Source: JAUIAI01 sp041396585
GTDB lineage: Bacteria; Pseudomonadota; Gammaproteobacteria; Burkholderiales; Burkholderiaceae_E
DNA length: 64,000 bases
Assembly (NCBI GenBank): GCA_041396585.1
Contig: JAWKYG010000003.1
Location: 310,001 to 374,000 of the forward strand
Reading direction: 5' to 3'
This document shows, in pieces, positions 22,061-29,869 of the stretch. The position numbers and the translations under genes were made by a program. Position 1 is the first letter of the stretch, and each line of letters begins with the position of its first letter. Under the pieces are notes generated by a model, which saw only the letters and a list, made by a program, of their open reading frames with translations, had not been told where the DNA came from and made no database searches.

Positions 22061-24525
22061 GGCTTGATCGGTTGCACATCCCAGATCTCACGCGCGTACT
22101 CGGCAACAGTCCGGTCGCTGGAGAACACGCCCATGCCGGCCACGTTCAGCGCGGCCTTGCGGTACCACTGCCCGGGTTGGGCATACAAGGCGTCCACACG
22201 GCGCTGGCATTCGACATAGGCGTCGAAGTCGGCCAGCAGCAGATAGTGGTCGCCGTGGTAGAGCAGGGCATCGACAATCGGTGCGAAGCGATCCGGATCA
22301 CCGGGCGAGAAAACCTCGCCGCCGATGGCATCGATCACCGCGCGCAGCTGCGGATTACGCTCGTAATAATCGGTCGAGCGATAGCCCGATGCACGCAGGG
22401 CGGCTACCTCGGGTGTCTTCAGGCCGAAGATGAAGATGTTCTCGTCACCCACCTGCTCGCGGATCTCGACGTTGGCGCCATCGAGCGTGCCGATCGTGAG
22501 CGCCCCGTTGAGCGCGAACTTCATGTTGCCGGTGCCCGAGGCCTCGGTGCCGGCGGTGGAGATCTGCTCGGAAAGGTCCGCGGCCGGAATGATGATCTCG
22601 GCCAGCGAAACACTGTAGTTGGGGATGAACACCACCTTCATCAGCCGGTTGACGCGCGGATCGTGATTGACCACGGCGGCCACGTCGTTGATCAGCTTGA
22701 TGATCAGCTTGGCCATCCGGTAGGCCGAGGCGGCCTTGCCGGCGAAAAGGAAGGTGCGGGGTACCCAGTTGGCCGACGGATCGGCGAGGATCGCCTGGTA
22801 GCGGGCCACCACATGCAGCACATTGAGCAATTGACGCTTGTACTCGTGCATGCGCTTGATCTGCACATCGAACATCGACGCCGGGTCGATCTCGACGCCG
22901 ACGGTCTCGCGCACACGCTCGGCGAGCCGAACCTTGTTCGCATGCTTGACCGCGGCGAAGGCCTCGATGAACGCCGGGTCATCGACATGCTCGCGCAGGC
23001 TCTGCAAGCGATCGAGGTCGCCGCGCCAGCCGTTGCCGATGCGCTGATCGATCAGGGCAGTCAGGCCGCGGTTTGCATGGGCGAGCCAGCGCCGCGGCGT
23101 GATGCCGTTGGTCTTGTTGCAGAAGCGGCCCGGAAAGATCTTCACATAGTCGGCAAACAGCGTTTCCTGAATGAGGTCGCTGTGCAGCTTGGATACGCCG
23201 TTGACCTTGTGACTGGCCACCACCGACAGCCCGGCCATGCGCACCCGCCGGTCACCGTGTTCATCGATCAGCGACACGCGCGACAACAGCTCGTCGTCAC
23301 CGGGAAAGCGTGCGCGCACATCTTCGAGGAAGCGTTTGTTGATCTCGAAGATGATCTCCAGATGGCGCGGCAGCACGCTGCGCATCATCGGCACCGGCCA
23401 GGTCTCCAGTGCCTCGGGCATGATCGTGTGATTGGTGTAGGAGAAGATGCGCGTGCAGAGATCCCAGGCAACCTCCCAGTCCTGGCGATGCACATCCACC
23501 AGCAGCCGCATGAGTTCGGGCACGGCAATCGCCGGATGGGTGTCGTTCAGATGGATCGCGACCTTGTCGGCCAGGGCATCGAAGCGCGCATGATCGAACA
23601 TGTAGCGGTTCAGGATGTCCTGGATCGAGGCGCTGACGAAGAAGTACTCCTGGCGCAGGCGCAGCTCCCGGCCGTGGTAGCTGGAGTCGTCCGGATACAG
23701 CACCCGGGTGACGTTCTCCGATGAATTCTTCTGAGCCACCGAGCGCATGTAGTCGCCGGCATTGAACAGCTGCAGATCGAGCGCCTCCGATGCCTTGGCA
23801 TGCCAGAGCCGCAGGGTGTTGATCGCACGGGTGTCACTGCCCGGCACGATCGTGTCATAGGCCATGGCCAGCACTTCGTCGGTATCCACCCAATGGGCGA
23901 CACCGCCCTCATGGCGCACCCAGCCGCCGAAGTGGATCGGGAACACCCGCTCGGGCCGCGGGAACTCCCACGGGTTGCCATTGGCGAGCCAGTCATCGGG
24001 CTGCTCCACCTGATGGCCGTCGTGGATGTGCTGCGCGAACATGCCGTAGTCGTAGCGAATCCCGTAGCCGTAGCTGGGCAGGCCGAGCGTGGCCATCGAA
24101 TCCAGAAAGCAGGCCGCCAGCCGGCCGAGGCCGCCATTGCCGAGCGCGGCATCCGGCTCTTCGGCACGCGCCTCTTCCAGATCGAGCCCCATCTCGCGCA
24201 TGGCGTCGGCCATGTGGTCGTACAGGCCCAGCGCATGCAGACCGTTTGAGAGCGCCCGGCCCACCAGGAACTCCATCGACAGGTAATACACGCGCTTCAC
24301 GTCACCGGCATATTGCGCGCGCGTGGTGTCCATCCAGCGTTCGACAAGGCGGTCTCGCACCACCCGCGCAAGCGCCTGGTACCAGTCCTGGCCATCCGCG
24401 GTGGCCGGGTCCTTGCCGATCGCGTACAGGAGCTTGGTGGCGATCGCCCGCTGCAGACTCTCGGTGTCGTCATGCAGGGGTTCGAGCGCAAACCGGGCGG
24501 CCTTGCCCGACGGAGGATTATTCAT
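22057..24525 (-). CDS. glgP: Glycogen phosphorylase GlgP
   Basis: An 822-residue GT35 enzyme that releases glucose 1-phosphate. The pyridoxal-phosphate site is in EASGTGNMKFALNGALTIGT, with the Lys in NMKFALNGA. Other family strings: YYLSMEFLVGRALSNGL, NGGLGRLAACFLDSMATLG, HLNDTHPAIAVPELMRLL and FNKTNGITPRRW-type sequence (CNKTNGITPRRWL). Full length and intact. It is the first gene of the leftward glg run and is divergent from glgC, so synthesis and breakdown genes share one promoter region. Confidence 0.97.
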   Translation of the reverse strand: MNNPPSGKAARFALEPLHDDTESLQRAIATKLLYAIGKDPATADGQDWYQALARVVRDRLVERWMDTTRAQYAGDVKRVYYLSMEFLVGRALSNGLHALGLYDHMADAMREMGLDLEEARAEEPDAALGNGGLGRLAACFLDSMATLGLPSYGYGIRYDYGMFAQHIHDGHQVEQPDDWLANGNPWEFPRPERVFPIHFGGWVRHEGGVAHWVDTDEVLAMAYDTIVPGSDTRAINTLRLWHAKASEALDLQLFNAGDYMRSVAQKNSSENVTRVLYPDDSSYHGRELRLRQEYFFVSASIQDILNRYMFDHARFDALADKVAIHLNDTHPAIAVPELMRLLVDVHRQDWEVAWDLCTRIFSYTNHTIMPEALETWPVPMMRSVLPRHLEIIFEINKRFLEDVRARFPGDDELLSRVSLIDEHGDRRVRMAGLSVVASHKVNGVSKLHSDLIQETLFADYVKIFPGRFCNKTNGITPRRWLAHANRGLTALIDQRIGNGWRGDLDRLQSLREHVDDPAFIEAFAAVKHANKVRLAERVRETVGVEIDPASMFDVQIKRMHEYKRQLLNVLHVVARYQAILADPSANWVPRTFLFAGKAASAYRMAKLIIKLINDVAAVVNHDPRVNRLMKVVFIPNYSVSLAEIIIPAADLSEQISTAGTEASGTGNMKFALNGALTIGTLDGANVEIREQVGDENIFIFGLKTPEVAALRASGYRSTDYYERNPQLRAVIDAIGGEVFSPGDPDRFAPIVDALLYHGDHYLLLADFDAYVECQRRVDALYAQPGQWYRKAALNVAGMGVFSSDRTVAEYAREIWDVQPIKP

Positions 24526-24786
24526 TCTTGATGGACTCGAAAATCAGGAGCGTTCTCATTGTGAGGCAAAACCATGCGTCCGATAGTGGTTCAGTGGCGC
24601 GAGCCGCCAAGCGTCGGCTGCCCGCCGTTGCGTGGCGGGCCAGGTGCTGTACCGACCAGCCGTTCGTCGGCTACGAGCGGGAATCCGTTGCGACAGGGTT
24701 GCAGCCGCGGCGGGCGCGCAGCGGCATGCCCAGTCTGGCCGTATCATCGAACGGGACCGTCGCGATTGCCCCGGCAGGGAGGCGCA
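24526..24786. promoter_or_regulatory. Divergent glgP/glgC intergenic region
   Basis: These 261 bp separate the two arms of the glycogen locus, so promoters in both directions are expected. No convincing -35/-10 pair, riboswitch or long dyad was found by eye. GGGAGG just before ATG 24787 is a good ribosome binding site for glgC. Confidence 0.5.
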
Positions 24787-26076
24787 ATGCGACCCGGAGA
24801 AGTCATGGAAGCCGATGAACTGCAGCGACTGCCGCTGCCGAAACAAGCCTACGCATTCATTTTGGCCGGTGGCCGCGGTAGCCGCCTGATGCAGATGACC
24901 GACATCCGTTGCAAGCCTGCCGTTTATTTCGGCGGCAAGTTCCGGATCATCGATTTCGCGTTGTCCAACTGCATGAACTCCGGCATCCGGCGTATAGGAG
25001 TACTCACTCAGTACAAGTCGCACAGCCTGCTGCGCCACCTGCAGCGCGGTTGGGCCTTTCTCAAGAGTGAGTTCAACGAGTTCATCGATCTGATGCCTGC
25101 ACAGCAAAGGATCGATGCCTCGTCCTGGTACCGCGGCACGGCCGATGCCGTCTATCAGAATCTGGACATCGTGCGCAGTTACGGTGCACGCCACATCATC
25201 GTGCTGGCCGGGGATCACATCTACAAGATGGATTACAGCCTGGCGCTCGAGCATCATCGGGCCAGCGGTGCGCAGTGCAGCGTGGGCTGCATCGAGGTGC
25301 CACGCGAGGAGGCGAGCGGTTTCGGCGTGATGGCGGTCGATGACCAGCTTCGCATCACCCACTTTCTGGAAAAGCCGGCCGACCCCCCGGGTATGCCCGA
25401 CAAGCCGGACATGGCGCTGGCCAGCATGGGCATCTACATCTTCGATGCCGACTATCTCTATGACGTGCTCGCGCGCGATGCCGCCACGGTGGCATCCGAG
25501 CATGATTTCGGTCGCGATGTCGTCCCGGCGATCGTGGCCCGCGGCGACGCTGTCGCGCAGCCTTTCTCGCTGAGCTGTGTGGGTGATTTCAGCGGCGAGA
25601 ATCCGTATTGGCGCGATGTCGGCACCCTGGATGCCTACTGGGAAGCGAACATCGATCTCACGGCGACCACGCCGGCCTTGAACCTGTACGACCGCACCTG
25701 GCCGATCTGGACCTACCAGGAGCAGCTGCCGCCGGCGAAGTTCGTACACAACTTCGAGAACCGGCGCGGCGTGGCGATCGAATCCCTGGTTTCTGGCGGC
25801 TGCATCATCAGCGGTGAACTGAACCGCAGCCTGTTGTTCTCGCGCTGCCGCGTGCATTCGTTTGCCAATGTCGAATCCTCGGTCCTGCTGCCCGAGGTGG
25901 AGATCGGCCGGGGCGCGCGGCTGAACCGATGCATCGTCGATCACGGTTGCAGAGTTCCGGACGGCATGGTGATCGGCGAAGATCCCGAGTTCGATGCGCG
26001 TCACTTCCATCGCACGGCCGAGGGCATCACGCTGGTGACACCGCCGATGCTGGCCCAGATCGGCGCGCTGGACTGA
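24787..26076 (+). CDS. glgC: Glucose-1-phosphate adenylyltransferase GlgC
   Basis: A 429-residue ADP-glucose pyrophosphorylase, the committed step of glycogen synthesis. Motifs: AYAFILAGGRGSRLMQMTD (nucleotide loop), KPAVYFGGKFRIIDFALSN, WYRGTADAVYQNLD, IIVLAGDHIYKMDYS and FGRDVVPAIV. The C-terminal left-handed beta-helix is present (VESSVLLPEVEIGRGARLN). ATG 24787 is supported by GGGAGG 5 bp upstream; sequence before it does not resemble GlgC. glgA follows after 49 bp. Confidence 0.97.
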   Translation: MRPGEVMEADELQRLPLPKQAYAFILAGGRGSRLMQMTDIRCKPAVYFGGKFRIIDFALSNCMNSGIRRIGVLTQYKSHSLLRHLQRGWAFLKSEFNEFIDLMPAQQRIDASSWYRGTADAVYQNLDIVRSYGARHIIVLAGDHIYKMDYSLALEHHRASGAQCSVGCIEVPREEASGFGVMAVDDQLRITHFLEKPADPPGMPDKPDMALASMGIYIFDADYLYDVLARDAATVASEHDFGRDVVPAIVARGDAVAQPFSLSCVGDFSGENPYWRDVGTLDAYWEANIDLTATTPALNLYDRTWPIWTYQEQLPPAKFVHNFENRRGVAIESLVSGGCIISGELNRSLLFSRCRVHSFANVESSVLLPEVEIGRGARLNRCIVDHGCRVPDGMVIGEDPEFDARHFHRTAEGITLVTPPMLAQIGALD

Positions 26077-26125
26077 GGCCGGGCGTTTCATTGATCACGA
26101 TGGCCGGTCTCATGGACTCACCTTG

Positions 26126-27574
26126 ATGAAGGTGTTGCACATCGCCGCGGAAGCGTTTCCGCTGATCAAGACCGGCGGGCTGGCCGATGTCGCGGCGGCG
26201 CTGCCGGCCGCGCAGCGCGGGCTCGGTGCCGACGCCCGCTTGTTGCTTCCTGGCTACCCTGGCGTGCTTGCCGCGCTTGCGGCTGCGGGCACGCTGCACA
26301 AACCCGTGATCGACGTCGGCCCGGTGATGGGCGCCGCCCGGGTGCGGCTGCTCAGCGCGACGATGCCCGGCGCGGATCTTCCCCTGTTGATTCTCGATGC
26401 GCCCTGGTACTTCGAACGCGATGGCAATCCCTATCTGGGGGCCGACGGCCAGGCCTGGCCGGACAACCACCGCCGCTTCGGCCTGCTGGGCTGGATCGGC
26501 GCACAAGTTGCGGCTGGCGCGCTGATACCCGCGTGGCGACCGGATGTCGTGCATGCCCATGACTGGCATGCGGCGCTGGCACTCGCCTACCTGGCGCAAC
26601 AACCGGCGGCGAACACCCGGCGGGTATTCACGATTCACAATCTCGCGTTCCAGGGACGCTTTGCGCTCGATGCGGCGCCCGAGCTGCAGCTGCCCGTTGG
26701 CTGGCTGACACCCGAGCGGCTCGAGTTCCACGGCGAGCTGTCTTTCATGAAGGCCGGCATCATCGGCGCGCACCGGATCACCACCGTGAGCCCTACCTAT
26801 GCCCGCGAGATCCTGCAGCCGGAGTTCGGCGAGGGTCTGGATGGCTTGCTGCGCAAGCACGAAGCCTCGCTGGTCGGGATCCTGAACGGCATCGATGACG
26901 CGCTTTGGAACCCGGAGATCGATCCCGAGCTGGCGCACAACTACAGCCTTGATCGCTGGGCCGGGAAACAGGAGAACCGGCTTGCGCTGCAACGCGAGCT
27001 TGGCCTGAGCGAGCAAGGCGGGATGATCATCGCGCTGGTCAGCCGGCTGAGCGAGCAAAAAGGGGTCGACAGCGTGCTCGCGGCCTTGCCGCAGCTGCTG
27101 GCGGCGGACTGCCAGCTGGTGGTGCTCGGCTCCGGCGATGCGTCGCTGGAGCGGGCGTTGCGCGCGGCCGCTGCCGCCGATCCCGGTCATGTCAGTGTCA
27201 CTACCCGCTTCGACGAGTCGCTCGCGCACCGGATATTCGGCGCAGCGGACGCGATTCTCGTGCCGTCGCGCTTCGAGCCCTGCGGCCTGACACAGATGTA
27301 TGGCCTGCGCTATGGCACCGTGCCCATCGTGCGGCGCGTGGGCGGGTTGGCGGACACCGTCGTCGACGAGACCGAAGATGATCCGCAGCGGCCCGCGAAC
27401 GGCTTCGTGTTCGATCGCGCCGATGCGCTGGCCGGGGCCGTTCGGCGGGCGGTCGAGGCCCATCGTGATTCGCCGCGATGGCGCCGGCTGGTGAGCGCGG
27501 GCATGCGGGCCGGGCTTGGCTGGCAGGCGCCCGCACGCCGATACCTGGACGAATACCGGTCGGTGTCGCACTAG
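26126..27574 (+). CDS. glgA: Glycogen synthase GlgA
   Basis: A 482-residue GT5 glycosyltransferase that extends alpha-1,4-glucan from ADP-glucose. The ADP-glucose loop KTGGLADVAAALP is at residues about 15-27. HAHDWHAALA, FTIHNLAFQG, SFMKAGIIGAHRITTVSPTY and the C-terminal SRFEPCGLTQMYGLRYGTVP (acidic catalytic Glu) are diagnostic. The ATG at 26126 is preferred over TTG at 26123 because MKVLHIAAEAFP is the family start. It is intact and forms an operon with glgC. Confidence 0.97.
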   Translation: MKVLHIAAEAFPLIKTGGLADVAAALPAAQRGLGADARLLLPGYPGVLAALAAAGTLHKPVIDVGPVMGAARVRLLSATMPGADLPLLILDAPWYFERDGNPYLGADGQAWPDNHRRFGLLGWIGAQVAAGALIPAWRPDVVHAHDWHAALALAYLAQQPAANTRRVFTIHNLAFQGRFALDAAPELQLPVGWLTPERLEFHGELSFMKAGIIGAHRITTVSPTYAREILQPEFGEGLDGLLRKHEASLVGILNGIDDALWNPEIDPELAHNYSLDRWAGKQENRLALQRELGLSEQGGMIIALVSRLSEQKGVDSVLAALPQLLAADCQLVVLGSGDASLERALRAAAAADPGHVSVTTRFDESLAHRIFGAADAILVPSRFEPCGLTQMYGLRYGTVPIVRRVGGLADTVVDETEDDPQRPANGFVFDRADALAGAVRRAVEAHRDSPRWRRLVSAGMRAGLGWQAPARRYLDEYRSVSH

Positions 27575-27761
27575 CCTCGGCATCCGGGCATGCGCCTCGC
27601 GTGCGCGGCTGACCGCCTCGATCCCGGATCATAGAAATTGCTGCGGTGCGGTCATCTCTCGGATTGGGTATCGAACGTGTACATTAAGCACGAACCCGGT
27701 TCGAGTTCGCGGCTTGGCTGTGCGCTCTCGCCCGGAACCCATCCCGATTCCCGCGTTTGCG

Positions 27762-28742
27762 ATGTCCAACTCAGACTCCGAAGACTGGGCCTTCCCCGAC
27801 GAGATGCAGCCCGACCCCGCGGCCATCCATTTCGATCTGGAACGCACACTCGATGCGATCATCACGCTCAAGGCCGAGATCCCGGCCGATGCGCTCACGG
27901 CCGACACGCTCGGCACCGAGCGGGCCGGCAATGGCGTGCTGATCAGCGAGGAAGGCGTCATTCTGACCATCGGCTATCTGATCACCGAGGCCGAAACCGT
28001 CTGGATCACCACCAATCGCGGCACCGTGGTGCAGGGGTATCCGCTCGCCTACGATCAGGCCACCGGCTTCGGTCTGGTGCGAGCGCTGGGCCCGCTTGGC
28101 CTGCGGCCCTTGCCGCTGGGATCCTCGGCGCGCTTGCGTCCGGGCGATCGTGTCTACCTGCTCGGCCATGGCGGCCATGAGCATGCACTGAAGGCACAGC
28201 TGGTCGACAAGCGGGAGTTCGCCGGCTACTGGGAATATCTGCTCGATGAGGCCCTGATCACGGCGCCCGCGCACCCGAACTGGAGCGGCGCCGCGCTGGT
28301 CGATGACGAGGGCGCGCTGCTCGGCGTGGGCTCGCTGCTGATGCAGGAGGTCATCGACGAGAAGCTCGTGCAGACCAACATGATCGTGCCCGTCGATCTG
28401 CTCGCGCCCATTCTCGAGAACCTGCTGAACACCGGGCGATCGGGCGAGCCCGGCCGGCCCTGGCTCGGCCTGTTCGCCGCCGACGGCGATGGGCAGGTGG
28501 TGGTGGCGGGCCTGGCCGACTACGGCCCGGCCGCCGAGGCCGGCGTCGAGCAGGGCGACCTGGTGCTCGAGGTCGGTGGCATCCGGGTCAGCACGCTGGC
28601 GGATTTCCTGCGCGCGGTCTGGGCCCAGGGCCCGGCCGGCAGCCCGATTCCGCTGACCCTGGCGCGCGAAACCGAGCTGATCCGCATCGAGGTGCCGTCG
28701 GTCGATCGCTACGATCTGCTGAAAAAGCCGCGCATGCATTGA
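27762..28742 (+). CDS. Trypsin-like fold with PDZ domain, catalytic His and Asp missing (pseudoprotease)
   Basis: A 326-residue protein resembling DegP/HtrA-type S1C proteases but without a signal peptide. GNGVLISEEGVILTIGYLIT matches the segment that normally carries the catalytic His (ILTNAHVV); Tyr72 replaces it. YDQATGFGLVR matches the catalytic Asp segment (ETDLALLKV); Gly102 replaces it. NWSGAALVDDEG keeps a Ser (175) at the nucleophile position, in place of GNSGGPL. Residues about 235-320 are a PDZ domain (PWLGLFAADGDGQVVVAGL, GVEQGDLVLEVGGIRVSTLA). The ORF is intact, so the inactive form appears selected; a cytoplasmic binding or scaffolding role is an inference. Alignment was by eye. 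Confidence 0.8.
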   Translation: MSNSDSEDWAFPDEMQPDPAAIHFDLERTLDAIITLKAEIPADALTADTLGTERAGNGVLISEEGVILTIGYLITEAETVWITTNRGTVVQGYPLAYDQATGFGLVRALGPLGLRPLPLGSSARLRPGDRVYLLGHGGHEHALKAQLVDKREFAGYWEYLLDEALITAPAHPNWSGAALVDDEGALLGVGSLLMQEVIDEKLVQTNMIVPVDLLAPILENLLNTGRSGEPGRPWLGLFAADGDGQVVVAGLADYGPAAEAGVEQGDLVLEVGGIRVSTLADFLRAVWAQGPAGSPIPLTLARETELIRIEVPSVDRYDLLKKPRMH

Positions 28743-28784
28743 GCGCCTGCGCCGCCTCACGGCCGGCCGCGCTCACACCAATGC

Positions 28785-28815
28785 AAAAACCCGGGCGGCC
28801 CGCAGGATGCCCGGG
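28785..28815 (-). terminator. Rho-independent terminator, minus strand
   Basis: On the minus strand CCCGGGC (28815-28809) pairs with GCCCGGG (28796-28790) around a 12-base loop and is followed by five T (28789-28785). The strong GC stem plus T-run is a good intrinsic terminator. It would end a transcript coming from the YdcH gene or from an RNA in the gap. Confidence 0.65.
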
Positions 28816-29120
28816 GAAGGTACTGCCAGGGAGCTTTGTTATCGCCGTCGGATAAACCCGGCGGCGTCAGCCTCGGTCCGCCCATGGGGCGGACTCATGA
28901 TTCCGGTCGTCAGGCGGTGCCGGCGCGCGGCTTTGCTGGCGTCGTCTGCGATGGGGAGATCGCTGCAGGTGCTCGCGTGGCCGATCGCGCGAAGCGCGGG
29001 CATGCAGCAGCCCAGGCCATGTCGGATGGTCATATCAGAAGACTCCGAAGTCTCGAGGATGTGGGCGCAGGGAGGTTGGCGCCCGCGATGGGAGTCCTCA
29101 ATGTAGATGGCCTGGCCGCC
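28785..29120 (-). ncRNA. Possible structured RNA in a 545-bp gap
   Basis: The 28743-29287 gap has no convincing protein gene. Its minus strand holds nested stems: outer GGACTCC (29097-29091) with GGAGTC (29046-29041), and inner GGGCGC with GCGCCC (29084-29079 and 29068-29063). Further hairpins are GTCCGCCCATGGGGCGGAC (28876-28894) and CGCCG/CGGCG (28844-28867). The stretch ends in a terminator-like hairpin and T-run at about 28789. It was compared from memory with 6S RNA, RNase P, tmRNA and SRP RNA and matches none. It could equally be a structured 3' untranslated region of the YdcH gene. Confidence 0.3.
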
Positions 29121-29187
29121 GCGCGGGCGGTGCAATGTCACGCTTGCGCGCAGATCACCGGTCGATCGCGCGGGTTGAACGGTCGTT

Positions 29188-29203
29188 TGTGATCGACATC
29201 ACG
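29188..29203. promoter_or_regulatory. CRP/Vfr-like binding site
   Basis: TGTGA, TCGACA, TCACG matches nine of ten positions of the CRP half-sites TGTGA-N6-TCACA. It lies in the gap, 85 bp past the YdcH stop and about 90 bp upstream of the structured stretch on the minus strand. Chance occurrence is possible. Confidence 0.3.
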
Positions 29204-29287
29204 GGCCCGGCGCGATGCCGGGTTGCTTCGGGGAGCGAGTCACGGGCACGCGACGCCGCTGAAGCGCCTGCGCGTGCCCGGGCCGGC

Positions 29288-29539
29288 CTATTCGGCGGCC
29301 TTCTTCAGCAGGCCGTAGAGCTCGTCCTTGAGCGCGAGCCGCTTCTTCTTCAGATCTTCGAGATCGAAGTCGCCCAGGTGCTCGACCCCTTGTTCGGCAC
29401 GCACGACTTCGCGGTCGATCGCCTCGTACTCATCGAACAGCTTGGAGAAATGAGCATCGCCGGTCTTCAGCGCGTGGATCTGATCTTTGAGCTCGGGAAA
29501 GTCACGGCCCAGCGGGTGGTTATCGACAAACTGCGACAC
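29288..29539 (-). CDS. YdcH family protein (DUF465)
   Basis: An 83-residue acidic, helical protein: FVDNHPLGRDFPELKDQIHA, LFDEYEAIDREVVRAEQG and DLEDLKKKRLALKDELY are the DUF465/YdcH pattern of two antiparallel helices. The start is set at GTG 29539 because AGGAG lies 5 bp upstream and YdcH proteins begin just before the SQFVDNHP segment; a farther ATG at 29578 is less likely. Function is not established for the family. It is the only gene in its transcription unit. Confidence 0.85.
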   Translation of the reverse strand: MSQFVDNHPLGRDFPELKDQIHALKTGDAHFSKLFDEYEAIDREVVRAEQGVEHLGDFDLEDLKKKRLALKDELYGLLKKAAE

Positions 29540-29869
29540 GAGAACTCCTGGATGAGGGTTGAACCCGGCCGTCAACATCGTTGGCGGCCATGAATGCCAT
29601 GGGATTCAGTCTCGTCGCTGCGCGCAATCCGTGCATTGATCCAGCGCAAGTGCCGTGGTCAAGCCCGCGCCGGCGTGACCCGGGGCCGGTGCGCCGGGTA
29701 TCATGTCGGATTTTGCTTCGCGCGCGGGCATGTCAATTGCCCGCAACGGGTGTTTGGCCGTTCGCCGGCCCAGGGGCGACGGGTGTCTGGGCGCGCAGGG
29801 CCTGTCGCCTGCCACGGATGCTCGCGCGTTAGGCTGAATCTCCTTCATTCGAAGTCGTCCGGTCGAACC

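Noticed and set aside
28839..29141. A 100-residue minus-strand reading frame in the 28.7-29.3 kb gap
   Set aside because: Arg/His-rich composition typical of out-of-frame GC-rich DNA, no ribosome binding site and no family likeness; the strand structure is better explained as RNA stems.
29594..29869. N-terminal extension of the SNF2 helicase to ATG 29594
   Set aside because: The extra 92 residues are Arg/Cys/Gly-rich and unlike a protein domain; homology-like sequence begins at LNLHSLFAERTG.
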